Source: CAYXWH01 sp964468755
Lineage (GTDB): Bacteria; Chloroflexota; Dehalococcoidia; Dehalococcoidales; RBG-16-60-22
Direction: 5' to 3'
Assembly: GCA_964468755.1 (NCBI GenBank)
Contig: CAYXWH010000003.1
Span: 1-64,000, forward strand
DNA: 64,000 nt
Positions 51,786 through 61,415 of this stretch are shown one piece after another; positions within the stretch are counted from its first letter, which is position 1, and each line of letters starts with the position of its first letter. The notes beneath the pieces are model-generated. The model did no database searches and was not told the origin of the DNA. It worked only from the letters and a program-made list of their open reading frames with translations. Both the position numbers and the translations under genes were made by a program.

Positions 51786-53756
51786 ATGGCAGAAGAGGAA
51801 AAGAAACAAAAAAGCATAGATCAAGCCAGCAATGAGCTGATAGAAAAGGCAGCCAAGGATGGGGTTAACACTGCCTTTGACAGAGCCGAAGCAATGAAGC
51901 CATGCCCCATAGGCGCAGTGGGTAGCTGTTGTAAAAACTGCGGTATGGGTCCCTGCCGGGTACCTTTACCCAAGGGGAAAGAGGAAACCCCGGAGGAAAA
52001 GAAGAAAAGGCGTGGTATCTGCGGAGCTACCGCCGAGACCATCGCCGCCCGTAACTTCATCCGCATGGTAGCCGGCGGGGCATCAGCCCACTCCGACCAC
52101 GGCCGGGGAGTGGCTGAACTCTTCCTGGCAGTAGCCAGGGGAGAAGCACCGGGTTACGAGATTAAAGATGAGCAGAAACTACTGCAGCTTGCTCTGGAAT
52201 GGGGCGTGGAAATCGGTGAACGGAGTAACAACGAGATAGCTGTTGACATCGGTGAGAAGGCTCTGTCGGAGTTCGGCAAGCAGGAGGGTGAGCTCATAAC
52301 CCTGAAAAAGGCCCCGCTAAAGCGCCAGGAGCTATGGCGGCAGCAGGGCATTGCCCCGAGGGGCATAGACAGAGAGATTGTGGAGATAATGCACCGCACT
52401 CATATCGGCGTTGACCAGGACTACCCAAGCCTGCTCAAACAGGGAGTGAGGGCAGCCATAGGCGACGGCTGGGGCGGCAGCATGATTGCCACCGAGCTCC
52501 AGGATATTCTCTTCGGCACCCCAACACCGATACTGGGCAAGGCAAACCTGGGGGTGCTCAAAGAAGATGAAGTGAACCTCGTCATTCACGGGCATGAGCC
52601 TCTCCTCTCCGAGATGATAGTCGCTGCGGCTCAGGACCCGGAAATGGTGAAACTGGCTGAGTCCAAGGGAGCAAAAGGGATAAACCTGTCCGGTATGTGC
52701 TGCACCGCCAACGAGATATTGATGCGGCACGGAGTGCCCATCGCCGGGAACTTCCTGCAACAGGAACTGGCGATAGTAACCGGAGCGGTTGATGCCATGG
52801 TGGTGGACGTACAGTGCATCATGCAGTCCATACAAACCGTAGCTGAGTGCTATCACACCAAAATCATCACCACCTCTCCCAAAGCCAAAATCACGGGTGC
52901 TCTGCATATAGAATTTGATGAGCACGATGCCCTCAAGTCGGCGCGGGAAATAGTAAAGCTAGCCATAGAGAACTTCCCTAACAGGAAGTCAAATATATAT
53001 ATCCCTGACGTGCAGACCGACCAGATTGCCGGATTCAGCCATGAGACCATCAACTACCTGCTGGGCGGGATGTTCCGGGCTTCCTACCGGCCGCTTAACG
53101 ACAACATCATCAACGGTCGCATCAGGGGAGTAGCCGGTGTTGTCGGCTGCAATAACGCGCGTGTCAAGCACAACGAGCCCCACGTTACCATGGTCAAGGA
53201 GCTGATAAAGAATGATGTACTGGTGATTACCACCGGCTGCAATGCCATTGCCTGTGCTGAAGCCGGGCTGATGGTCCCCGAAGCTGCCAGAGAGTTTGCC
53301 GGTGAAGGACTTGCCGAGGTCTGTGAAACGGTGGGCATCCCGCCGGTGCTGCACATGGGCTCCTGCGTTGACAACAGCCGCATCCTGATAGCTGCCACCG
53401 CCATGGTCAAGGACGGCGGACTGGGCGACGATATCAGTGAACTACCGGTAGCCGGGGCTGCCCCCGAGTGGATGAGTGAAAAAGCCATTTCCATCGGGCA
53501 GTACTTCGTCGCCTCCGGCGTCTATACCGTGTTCGGTGTTACCTGGCCTACCGAAGGCAGCAAAGAGGTCACCGATTACCTGTTCAAGGACATGGAGCAG
53601 ATGGTCGGCGGCATGTGGGACTTTGAGCCTGACCCGGTTAAAGCCGCCCAAAAGATGATTGAGCACATTGACAAGAAACGCAAGGCATTGGGCATCGACA
53701 AGGCCAGGGAGAGAGTACTCTACGACATGGAGATGAGGCGCGAGATGGAAGGCTAG
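51786..53756 (+). CDS. cooS: Carbon monoxide dehydrogenase catalytic subunit
   Basis: These 656 residues reduce CO2 to CO on the Ni-Fe-S C-cluster, the first step of the carbonyl branch. The N-terminal cysteines for the B and D clusters are in GAVGSCCKNCGMGPCRVP near residue 41 and RRGICGATAETIAARN. C-cluster ligands lie in VIHGHEPLLSEM near residue 259, LSGMCCTANEILMRHG, GVVGCNNARVKHNEPH, TTGCNAIACAEAGL and HMGSCVDNSRI. The length and the neighbouring acsB mark it as the acetogen-type (AcsA) enzyme rather than a monofunctional one. AGGA precedes the ATG. Confidence 0.96.
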   Translation: MAEEEKKQKSIDQASNELIEKAAKDGVNTAFDRAEAMKPCPIGAVGSCCKNCGMGPCRVPLPKGKEETPEEKKKRRGICGATAETIAARNFIRMVAGGASAHSDHGRGVAELFLAVARGEAPGYEIKDEQKLLQLALEWGVEIGERSNNEIAVDIGEKALSEFGKQEGELITLKKAPLKRQELWRQQGIAPRGIDREIVEIMHRTHIGVDQDYPSLLKQGVRAAIGDGWGGSMIATELQDILFGTPTPILGKANLGVLKEDEVNLVIHGHEPLLSEMIVAAAQDPEMVKLAESKGAKGINLSGMCCTANEILMRHGVPIAGNFLQQELAIVTGAVDAMVVDVQCIMQSIQTVAECYHTKIITTSPKAKITGALHIEFDEHDALKSAREIVKLAIENFPNRKSNIYIPDVQTDQIAGFSHETINYLLGGMFRASYRPLNDNIINGRIRGVAGVVGCNNARVKHNEPHVTMVKELIKNDVLVITTGCNAIACAEAGLMVPEAAREFAGEGLAEVCETVGIPPVLHMGSCVDNSRILIAATAMVKDGGLGDDISELPVAGAAPEWMSEKAISIGQYFVASGVYTVFGVTWPTEGSKEVTDYLFKDMEQMVGGMWDFEPDPVKAAQKMIEHIDKKRKALGIDKARERVLYDMEMRREMEG

Positions 53757-53793
53757 GCTTCCTGCGCCACAGTAATAAGGAGGTTACGAGGAC

Positions 53794-56001
53794 ATGTCTA
53801 AAATAATTGCATCGGCAGCCATCAGGGGTGCCCATAAAATTGTAGACCAAGCTGACAAGAAGTGGCAGGAAGCAATGGACAAGTGGGGAGCCAACGAACC
53901 GGTCGGCTTCCCCAACACCGCGTATTATCTGCCGGTTATCTACGGGATTCTGGGGGAAAAGGTGGAAAAACTGGGAGATATGGAAAAGGTACTTAAAAAG
54001 TGTAAAACCATACTCCCGCCGCCGGTGCGGGAAAACCATCCCCTGCCCTACCTAGCTCCGGCACTTGATGCCGGGATGGCAACCTTCTTTGCCGAGGAAC
54101 TTATCGAAGCGATAAGATATCTGGAGCAGCCAGACTTTTACATCAAAGGTGAAGATGTTGCCGATAGTAATATATGGCTGGGAGCCGCTGACGATGTCAT
54201 TCTCAGAAAGAGAGGCGTCGAGTTCGTTGACGGTACGGCACCGGGCTTTGCGGCGATTCTTGGGTCGGCTCCGACCAGTGAGATAGCTGCCAAAATCGCT
54301 CAAGAACTCCAGGAGAAGAACCTTTATGTTTTCATGTCGGCTGAGTACAACGGCAAGAGGTTCTCCGAGCAACTCGTCGAAGCCGGAGTGCAGATAGGTT
54401 GGCCTACCCGCCTCGTTTCGTTCGGGCCTGAGGTCAGTGCTACCGTATTTGCTGCCGGCTTTGCCACACGAGCGGCCCTTTCCTTCGGCGGCGTCGAGCC
54501 GGGCGAATATCGTAAAATACTTATCTATAATAAAGATAGAATATTCGCGTTTGCCATGCCACTGGGCTATGTTACCGATGAATGGTATGCCAACGCTGCC
54601 GGCGCTATCAATTTCGGCTTCCCTACTATTGCCGATACCCCCATACCTGAAGTACTGCCCACCGGCATCTGCACCTATGAGCATGTCGTTTCCAATATCC
54701 CCCATGATGAGCTGGTCGCCAAGGCTATTGAGGTACGAGGGCTCAAGGTAACCGTTACCGAGCTTCCCATTCCGGTATCTTTCGGTGCCGCTTTCGAGGG
54801 GGAAAGAGTCCGCAAGGAAGAGTTCTACCTGGAAGCCGGCGGTAACCGGACGCCGATGTGTGAGTGGTGCACCAGCAAACGAATGGACGAGGTCGAGGAT
54901 GGCAAGATTGAGGTAATCGGCCCCGAGATAGACGACGTGGAAGTGGGAACGGCTGTACCCTTGGCAATTGTGGTTGAGGTAGCCGGACGGGAAATGCAAG
55001 AGGACTATGAGCCCATACTGGAGCGCCAGATACACCACCTGATTAACTACGCCCAGGGGGTGTGGCACCAGGGGCAAAGAGATACCGCCTGGCTGCGCAT
55101 CAGCAAGACAGCCAAGGAAAAGGGCTTCAAGCTGGAACACATCGGCACCTTGCTCCACGCCAAGCTCCACCAGGACTTCGGGCGGATTTTTGATAAGCTT
55201 CAGGTCAAGCTCTACACCAAAGATGATCAAGTAAGGAAGGCAGTAGAACAGGCAAAAGAAGTCTATGCCCATCGTGATGCCCGTATTGAAGGCATGACTG
55301 ACGAGACAACTGATACCTACTATTCCTGCACGCTATGTCAGTCTTTCGCCCCCAGTCACGTCTGCGTTATCAGTCCCGAAAGGACCGGGCTTTGCGGCTC
55401 CTACAACTGGATGGACTGCAAGGCCGCCTACGAGATTAATCCCACCGGCCCCAACCAGCCGGTAGAAAAGGGGAAAGTCATTGACGCCAAGCTGGGACAA
55501 TGGCTTGGGGTCAACGGGTTTGTCCAGAAGGCTTCCCGCGGTAAGATAGACCATTACAACTTCTATAGCATCATGATTGACCCGATGACCACCTGCGGCT
55601 GTTGTGAATGTATCGCCGCCGTCCTGCCCATGTGCAACGGCATCATGACGGTGAACCGCGAATATACCAAGGAGACCCCCTGCGGGATGAAATTCACCAC
55701 GCTGGCGGGTACTATCGGCGGCGGTATCAGCACCCCCGGCTTCGTCGGTCACGGCAAGTATAATACCACCCAGCGCAAATTCATCAAAGGCGACGGTGGC
55801 TTGCTCCGGGTGGTTTGGATGCCAACATCGCTTAAGGAGGAGATTGGTGACCGTATCAAAGCCAGGGCTGAGGAATTGGGAGTACCCGACCTCCTCGACA
55901 AAATTGCCGATGAGACAGTAGGAACCACTGAAGAGGAAATTATACCATTCCTGCAAGAGAAAGGGCACCCGGCCCTTACCATGGAATCGATACTAGGTTA
56001 G
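53794..56001 (+). CDS. acsB: Acetyl-CoA synthase (CO dehydrogenase/ACS beta subunit)
   Basis: This 735-residue bacterial-type enzyme condenses CO, a methyl group from CFeSP and CoA. An N-terminal CODH-binding domain (about residues 1-310) is present. The A-cluster cysteines are in CTLCQSFAPSHVC near residue 513, RTGLCGSYNWMDCKA near residue 532 and the C-G-C pair TTCGCCECIAAVLP near residue 601, which holds the distal nickel. Because it has the N-terminal domain, it is not the shorter archaeal CdhC form. AAGGAGG precedes the ATG. Confidence 0.97.
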   Translation: MSKIIASAAIRGAHKIVDQADKKWQEAMDKWGANEPVGFPNTAYYLPVIYGILGEKVEKLGDMEKVLKKCKTILPPPVRENHPLPYLAPALDAGMATFFAEELIEAIRYLEQPDFYIKGEDVADSNIWLGAADDVILRKRGVEFVDGTAPGFAAILGSAPTSEIAAKIAQELQEKNLYVFMSAEYNGKRFSEQLVEAGVQIGWPTRLVSFGPEVSATVFAAGFATRAALSFGGVEPGEYRKILIYNKDRIFAFAMPLGYVTDEWYANAAGAINFGFPTIADTPIPEVLPTGICTYEHVVSNIPHDELVAKAIEVRGLKVTVTELPIPVSFGAAFEGERVRKEEFYLEAGGNRTPMCEWCTSKRMDEVEDGKIEVIGPEIDDVEVGTAVPLAIVVEVAGREMQEDYEPILERQIHHLINYAQGVWHQGQRDTAWLRISKTAKEKGFKLEHIGTLLHAKLHQDFGRIFDKLQVKLYTKDDQVRKAVEQAKEVYAHRDARIEGMTDETTDTYYSCTLCQSFAPSHVCVISPERTGLCGSYNWMDCKAAYEINPTGPNQPVEKGKVIDAKLGQWLGVNGFVQKASRGKIDHYNFYSIMIDPMTTCGCCECIAAVLPMCNGIMTVNREYTKETPCGMKFTTLAGTIGGGISTPGFVGHGKYNTTQRKFIKGDGGLLRVVWMPTSLKEEIGDRIKARAEELGVPDLLDKIADETVGTTEEEIIPFLQEKGHPALTMESILG

Positions 56002-56016
56002 TAAGGAGGTTTGTAG

Positions 56017-57363
56017 ATGGCACTAACCGGAATAGAGATATTTAAATTACTACCCAAGACCAATTGCGGTGAGTGCGGGGTACCCACCTGTCTCGCCTTC
56101 GCCATGAACCTGGCGGCAGGTAAAGCCGAGCTCTCTGCCTGCCCCTATGTGTCCGAAGAGGCACGGGAAAAGCTATCGGAAGCTGCGGCGCCACCAATCC
56201 TGCCGGTTACCATTGGCACGGGGGAGAGAGCCCTGAAGATTGGCGGTGAGACGGTCATGTTCCGTCATGAAAAAAGGTTCGAGAATCCTCCCGGCATAGC
56301 CATCCTGGTCAGCGACAGCATGGATGCCGCTGAAATCGATGCCAGGATAGACAAATGCAACACGATGCAGTATGAGAGAGTCGGCCTTATCCTCCGCCCC
56401 GACCTGATAGCGGTAAAAGATGATTCCGGGGACGCAGCGAAGTTTACCGCTCTTGCCAGCAAAGTCAAGGAAAAGAGCGACGCCGGATTTATCCTGATAA
56501 GCGACAACCCGGATATCCTCGCCGCTGCGGTGAAGGACTGTGCCGACCGCAAGCCGCTGCTCTATGCCGCCACCAAGGATACCGTCGACCGTATGGCTGA
56601 GCTAGCCAAGGAAAGCTCCTGTCCACTGGCGGTAAAAGGGGCAAACCTCGAAGAACTGGCGGAAATAACCGAAAAACTCACTGCCGACGGAATCAAAAAC
56701 CTGGTCATTGACTCTGGCTCGAGAACCCTCAAGCAGGCATTTGAAGACCAGATAATGATTAGAGGCGCCGCCCTTAACAAGAAGTTCCGTCCGCTGGGAT
56801 ACCCCACCATCACCTTCCCCGGAGAGATGACTGATAATCCCATGAAAGAAGCGATGCTCGCTGCTATGTTCATCGCCAAGTATGCCGGTATCATCGTTCT
56901 CTCTGACTTCCGGGGCGAAAGTCTTTTCCCATTGCTGGTGGAGAGGCTTAATGTTTATACTGATCCGCAGCGTCCGCTGGCGACTACTGAAGGAATCTAC
57001 GAAATCAATAATCCCAAAGAGGACTCACCCCTATTGATTACTACTAACTTCTCGCTTACCTACTTCATTGTCTCTGGTGAACTTGAAAACAGCAGGGTAC
57101 CCAGCTGGCTGCTGGTCAAGGACACTGAAGGACTTTCCGTGATGACCGCCTGGGCAGCCGGAAAATTCTCTGCCGATATCATCGGTCCTGCGGTCAAAAA
57201 GAGTGGTGTAGCCGACAAGATCAAGCACCAGAAGCTGATTATCCCCGGCTACGTCGCCGCTGAAAGTGGGGGTCTGGAAGAAGAATTACCTGGCTGGGAA
57301 ATCATGGTTGGACCCAGGGAAAGTGCTCACCTCCCAGCCTATCTTAAGACTTGGAAGCCTTAG
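56017..57363 (+). CDS. acsC: Corrinoid iron-sulfur protein, large subunit
   Basis: This 448-residue subunit carries the low-potential [4Fe-4S] cluster in an N-terminal domain (NCGECGVPTCLAFAMNL, residues 13-29, and SACPYV near residue 42), a central TIM barrel, and a C-terminal cobamide-binding fold. Other landmarks are ALKIGGETVMFRHEKRF near residue 68 and TTNFSLTYFIVSGELE near residue 341. It takes the methyl group from AcsE and gives it to AcsB. AAGGAGG precedes the ATG. The gene order acsB-acsC-acsE is conserved in acetogens. Confidence 0.95.
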   Translation: MALTGIEIFKLLPKTNCGECGVPTCLAFAMNLAAGKAELSACPYVSEEAREKLSEAAAPPILPVTIGTGERALKIGGETVMFRHEKRFENPPGIAILVSDSMDAAEIDARIDKCNTMQYERVGLILRPDLIAVKDDSGDAAKFTALASKVKEKSDAGFILISDNPDILAAAVKDCADRKPLLYAATKDTVDRMAELAKESSCPLAVKGANLEELAEITEKLTADGIKNLVIDSGSRTLKQAFEDQIMIRGAALNKKFRPLGYPTITFPGEMTDNPMKEAMLAAMFIAKYAGIIVLSDFRGESLFPLLVERLNVYTDPQRPLATTEGIYEINNPKEDSPLLITTNFSLTYFIVSGELENSRVPSWLLVKDTEGLSVMTAWAAGKFSADIIGPAVKKSGVADKIKHQKLIIPGYVAAESGGLEEELPGWEIMVGPRESAHLPAYLKTWKP

Positions 57364-57372
57364 GAGGAAATA

Positions 57373-58248
57373 ATGATCCTTATCGGAGAAAGCATAAACG
57401 TAGTATCAAAGACCATCGGACCAGCGATGAAAGAGAGAAATCCGAAGCCTATTCAGGAGATGGCCAAGGCCCAAGCTGAAGCCGGCGCGGACTATCTTGA
57501 CGTCAATATTGGACCCGCCCGCCGAAACGGTGAGGAACTAATGGAATGGGTAGTCAACACCGTGCAAGAGGTAACCGATCTGCCATTATCATTGGACACC
57601 ACCAATCCATCAGCCATGGAGGCAGGGCTAAAGGTATGCAAGAGCAAGGCATTAATTAATTCTATCTCTGTAGTCAGGATGGATGAAGAATTACCCCTTG
57701 CTCAACAATACAATGCCGACTTCATCGGGCTCCTGTGGGGGCGTGAAGGAATGCCCAGGGACGCTGACGAAAGAGCCATGATAGCCCTTGAACTCACCAC
57801 CACAGCCAACGGAATGGGTATACCCAACGAGCGTACCTGGCTTGACCCCATTGTCACGCCGGTAGTCAACATTGAGTCAAACCAAGCCAAGCCATGCCTG
57901 GAGTTCATGATGAGTGCGGCTGATGTCATCCCGGGATGTAAATCGGTGGTAGGCTTATCCAACGTTTCCAACGGTGCCCCTACCCACCTCCGCCCTCATC
58001 TCAACCGGACCTACCTGATAATGCTGATGCGCTACGGGGTGTACTCCGCCATCGCTGACGTCTTCGATAAGGAGTTAGTATCAATCGCCAGGGGTGAGAT
58101 GCCGGAAATTGCTGACCTGGTCTATCGCGTAATGAATGGCGACACACCGGATATGTCCTCATTGAACCGGAAGGAACGGGAATATGTAAAGACAGCCACG
58201 GTTATCACCGGAGAATCACTCTATTCTCATTCCTGGCTTGAGATATAG
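57373..58248 (+). CDS. acsE: Methyl-THF:corrinoid iron-sulfur protein methyltransferase
   Basis: This 291-residue enzyme of the pterin-binding TIM-barrel family moves the methyl group from methyl-THF to the Co(I) of CFeSP. Motifs are LIGESINVVSKTIG at the start, YLDVNIGPARRNGEE near residue 42, LSLDTTNPSAMEAGL near residue 75, WLDPIVTPVVN near residue 155 and VVGLSNVSNGAP near residue 194. It is slightly longer than the Moorella enzyme (262 residues), with a C-terminal tail of about 25 residues after the last barrel helix. AGGAGG precedes the ATG; the gene begins nine bases after acsC. Confidence 0.94.
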   Translation: MILIGESINVVSKTIGPAMKERNPKPIQEMAKAQAEAGADYLDVNIGPARRNGEELMEWVVNTVQEVTDLPLSLDTTNPSAMEAGLKVCKSKALINSISVVRMDEELPLAQQYNADFIGLLWGREGMPRDADERAMIALELTTTANGMGIPNERTWLDPIVTPVVNIESNQAKPCLEFMMSAADVIPGCKSVVGLSNVSNGAPTHLRPHLNRTYLIMLMRYGVYSAIADVFDKELVSIARGEMPEIADLVYRVMNGDTPDMSSLNRKEREYVKTATVITGESLYSHSWLEI

Positions 58249-58319
58249 TGAAACAATAGTGATTGGTCAATCAGCGAAGTATGGAGCGAGCAGCCGGGGA
58301 ATAATAGATATATTTGCGG

Positions 58320-58991
58320 ATGAACGATAAAAACCTGACCTTGCCGAAAAAGAAATACGAGTACGGCTACGAGCTTGCGTACCAGATTGCGAGCAAGCAA
58401 CTGGCCAGCCTTACTGCTATTGAGCAGCAGTGTCTCAATAGCGGCGCACGCTATATTGATGCCGGAAAAGTCAGTATCGACTACCTGAATCAATCATACC
58501 TCATTTCGATTCCCACTGCTGAAGTCTCAACGCTGACCGGGAAAGAGAAGGTTCCCATCAGGGATACCATCCTCATCCTCCACTACTTTATCCAGGCGAA
58601 AGGGACCCCCCTTTCCCACCGGCTGGTCGCCTACCGGGAACTCAAGGAAGGTTCACTATATGCTCCGGTATTCTACCAGCGCGCCCTCAAGCCACTGGTT
58701 GACCATTTCGGCAACGAGCCGCAGCGGTTACTGGATACCGCCGGGGCTCTGGGTGGGCAGCCTGCCCGGTTTGGAGACGTAGCGGTAACCATTGACGCCT
58801 TCCCCCGGGTGCCTATCACCCTGGCCCTGTGGAGGGGTGATGACGAATTCCCACCGGAAGGGAACCTGATGTTTGACAGTACGGTACCCGACTACCTGAC
58901 CAGTGATGATATTCATGCATTATGTGAAATTATAGCCTGGAGGCTGGTTAAACTGCTCAAGGCGGGAGGTGATAGCCCTGATAAAAGGTAA
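58320..58991 (+). CDS. DUF3786 protein associated with the CODH/ACS cluster
   Basis: This soluble protein of about 223 residues belongs to the DUF3786 family, known mainly from anaerobes and often near CODH/ACS or corrinoid genes; its role has not been worked out as far as I know. Seen here are YGYELAYQIASKQL near residue 15, NSGARYIDAGKVSIDYLNQ, IRDTILILHYFIQAKG near residue 85, KPLVDHFGNEPQRLL and the FDSTVPDYLTSDDIH end. There is only one cysteine before the final CEIIAW. TTG 58314 is an alternative start. The gene overlaps the following NuoE-like gene by 23 bases, so the two are probably translated together. Confidence 0.72.
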   Translation: MNDKNLTLPKKKYEYGYELAYQIASKQLASLTAIEQQCLNSGARYIDAGKVSIDYLNQSYLISIPTAEVSTLTGKEKVPIRDTILILHYFIQAKGTPLSHRLVAYRELKEGSLYAPVFYQRALKPLVDHFGNEPQRLLDTAGALGGQPARFGDVAVTIDAFPRVPITLALWRGDDEFPPEGNLMFDSTVPDYLTSDDIHALCEIIAWRLVKLLKAGGDSPDKR

Positions 58992-59457
58992 TGTTCTCCA
59001 AGCAGATGTCAAGGAAACAATGAAGGAAATCTTCGCCCACTATAGCGGCGGCCGGGAGGAGCTTATTCCCGTCCTGCAGGAGACCCAGCAACACTTCCGC
59101 TATTTACCCGAAGAAGCCATGCAGGAAATTGCCAGATTTCTGAAAGTGCCGGCAAGCACCGTGTACGGAGTGGTTACCTTCTACGCTCAGTTCAAGCTTA
59201 CGCCGTTAGGCAGGAAGATAGTCAAAATATGCCGGGGTACCGCCTGCCATGTCCGCGGTGGTGCCAAGATACTGGAGGAGGTAGAAAAACAGCTGGGTAT
59301 TAAAGCCGGGGAGACCACCGAAGACCTTGAGTGGTCTCTGGAAACAATCGCCTGCTTTGGCTCGTGCGCACTGGCCCCGGTAATGGTGATTGATAATGAA
59401 GTGCACGGCCGTATGTCTCCAGCCAAGGTTAAATCGGTTCTTTCCGGTACGGAATAA
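58969..59457 (+). CDS. NuoE-like [2Fe-2S] subunit of the formate dehydrogenase complex
   Basis: This 162-residue thioredoxin-fold subunit carries one [2Fe-2S] cluster: the cysteines are in CRGTACHVRG near residue 89 (C-x4-C) and ACFGSCALAPV near residue 128 (C-x3-C). It matches NuoE, HydC and the gamma subunit of NAD-dependent formate dehydrogenases. GTG 58969 overlaps the DUF3786 end; a later ATG near 59020 with AAGGAAA ahead is possible. It passes electrons between the NuoF-like flavin subunit and its partners. Confidence 0.9.
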   Translation: MIALIKGNVLQADVKETMKEIFAHYSGGREELIPVLQETQQHFRYLPEEAMQEIARFLKVPASTVYGVVTFYAQFKLTPLGRKIVKICRGTACHVRGGAKILEEVEKQLGIKAGETTEDLEWSLETIACFGSCALAPVMVIDNEVHGRMSPAKVKSVLSGTE

Positions 59458-59474
59458 GCTAAGAGGTGCGTCAA

Positions 59475-61415
59475 GTGAACTTCGAGGAGTTACAAAAAAA
59501 GGCAACCGCCGAGTGGCAATCACTGAGCAATCTGGACCACCCGCATATCATCATCGGGACGGCTACCTGCGGTCGTGCCGCCGGAGCGATGGGTGTTATC
59601 GCTGCCATCAAGAATGAGCTTGCCAAACACAACATCCCGGCAACCATCACCCAGGTCGGCTGCATTGGCATCTGCTATGCCGAACCGCTGGTCGAGATAG
59701 CCAAGCCGGACCGGCCTCATATCGTCTATGGTAACGTTACCCCGAAAATGGTCCCCCAGCTTATCGAAGACTACCTCTTGCATGATAACCCTCATCCCGA
59801 ACTGGCGATGGGTACTGTCGGTGAAGAGACTATCGAGGGAATTCCCCGGTTATGGGAGTTGCCTATACTGAAACCACAGGTACGAATATCGCTGCGAAAT
59901 TGCGGGATTATCGACCCGGAGAAAATCGACCATTATATTGCCCGTGACGGTTATAGCGGGCTGGTAAATGCCCTGAAAAAGAGCCCGCAAGAAGTGATTG
60001 ACGAAATAAAGAAATCAGGACTGCGTGGTCGTGGTGGCGCCGGCTTTCCCACCGGCATGAAGTGGCAGTTCTGCCGTGACGCTCAGGGAATACCCAAGTA
60101 CCTGATTTGCAATGCCGACGAAGGTGACCCCGGCGCCTTCATGGACCGGTCGCTGCTGGAAAGTGACCCCCATGCCGTGCTGGAGGGGATGCTCATCGGC
60201 GCCTATGCCATGGGCGCTAACGACGGCTATCTTTACTGCCGTGCCGAGTACCCGCTGGCTATCGAACGGCTCAAGCTGGCGCTCCAGCAGATGGAAGCCT
60301 ACGGACTGATTGGCGATAATATCCTCGGCACGGATTTCAGTTTCCACATCAAGATTAAAGAAGGCGCCGGCGCCTTTGTCTGCGGTGAAGAGACTGCCCT
60401 TATCGCCTCCATCGAGGGCAAGCGAGGTATGCCCCGCTCCCGTCCTCCCTTCCCCGCTCAGTCCGGTCTCTGGGGAAAACCGACCAATATCAATAACGTG
60501 GAGACGTGGGCTAATGTCTCCGCCATATTACAGCACAGCGGCGACTGGTATGCCGGTTACGGTACCGAAAAAAGCAAGGGCACCAAGACCTTTGCGCTGG
60601 CCGGAAAGATAAACCGTACCGGACTTATCGAAGTGCCCATGGGTATATCCCTCCGTGAAATCATTTACGGCATCGGTGGCGGTATACCCGGCGGTAAAGA
60701 ATTCAAGGCGGTGCAGACCGGCGGACCTTCCGGCGGCTGCCTGCCCGCTACCCTGCTTGACCTGCCCGTTGAATATGAGTCCCTGGCCGAGGCCGGGGCT
60801 ATCATGGGTTCGGGCGGCATGGTGGTTATGGACTCGGACACGTGCATGGTTGATATCGCCCGCTACTTCCTGTCGTTTACCCAGTCGGAATCATGCGGGA
60901 AGTGTGTCCCCTGCCGGGTCGGTACCAAGCACATGCTGGACATCCTGGAAAAAATAACCCGGGGCGAAGGCACACCGGAAGATGTTGACCTGCTGCTCAA
61001 TCTCGGTAAATCAATTAAGGTGGGGGCACTCTGCGGACTGGGACAGACAGCGCCCAATCCGGTGCTTACCACCTATCGCTACTTTGCTGATGAATATGAA
61101 GCGCATACCCGGGACAAGATATGCCCGGCTTTAGCCTGCACCGATCTGATTACTTTTTATATCCTGGCGGATAAGTGCCAGGGATGCGGCATTTGCCTGC
61201 GAAGTTGTCCGGCTGAAGCCATCACCGGCGCCAAGCGACTGGTGCACGTCATTGACCAGAGTAAGTGTATCAAATGCGGCACCTGTCTTGAGGTCTGCCC
61301 CACCAAGTTCAGCGCAGTGGTCAAGGTCTCCGGAGAGGAAATAGCCGTGCCCAGTGAGCCGGTCCCGGTTACCGCCGCCAGACCCACCGCCGGCACAACG
61401 GCTCAAGATGAATGA
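59475..61415 (+). CDS. NuoF-like NAD- and FMN-binding subunit with extra ferredoxin domain
   Basis: This subunit of about 646 residues has an N-terminal [2Fe-2S] thioredoxin-like domain (GTATCGRAAGA near residue 32 and QVGCIGICYAEPL near residue 66), then the FMN/NADH domain with GLRGRGGAGFPTGMKW near residue 180 and NADEGDPGAFMDRSLL near residue 210. An SLBB domain and a [4Fe-4S] site in SESCGKCVPCRVG near residue 472 follow. The C-terminal 2[4Fe-4S] ferredoxin domain has CQGCGICLRSCP and CIKCGTCLEVCP. This layout is that of HydB/HytB and NAD(P)-linked formate dehydrogenases. GTG 59475 (AGAGGTG six bases ahead) is preferred to GTG 59466. It overlaps fdhA by four bases. Confidence 0.94.
   Translation: MNFEELQKKATAEWQSLSNLDHPHIIIGTATCGRAAGAMGVIAAIKNELAKHNIPATITQVGCIGICYAEPLVEIAKPDRPHIVYGNVTPKMVPQLIEDYLLHDNPHPELAMGTVGEETIEGIPRLWELPILKPQVRISLRNCGIIDPEKIDHYIARDGYSGLVNALKKSPQEVIDEIKKSGLRGRGGAGFPTGMKWQFCRDAQGIPKYLICNADEGDPGAFMDRSLLESDPHAVLEGMLIGAYAMGANDGYLYCRAEYPLAIERLKLALQQMEAYGLIGDNILGTDFSFHIKIKEGAGAFVCGEETALIASIEGKRGMPRSRPPFPAQSGLWGKPTNINNVETWANVSAILQHSGDWYAGYGTEKSKGTKTFALAGKINRTGLIEVPMGISLREIIYGIGGGIPGGKEFKAVQTGGPSGGCLPATLLDLPVEYESLAEAGAIMGSGGMVVMDSDTCMVDIARYFLSFTQSESCGKCVPCRVGTKHMLDILEKITRGEGTPEDVDLLLNLGKSIKVGALCGLGQTAPNPVLTTYRYFADEYEAHTRDKICPALACTDLITFYILADKCQGCGICLRSCPAEAITGAKRLVHVIDQSKCIKCGTCLEVCPTKFSAVVKVSGEEIAVPSEPVPVTAARPTAGTTAQDE

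Noticed and set aside
54052..55272. 406-codon minus-strand frame opposite acsB
   Set aside because: acsB is unambiguous, with its A-cluster motifs; the antisense frame has no recognisable domain.
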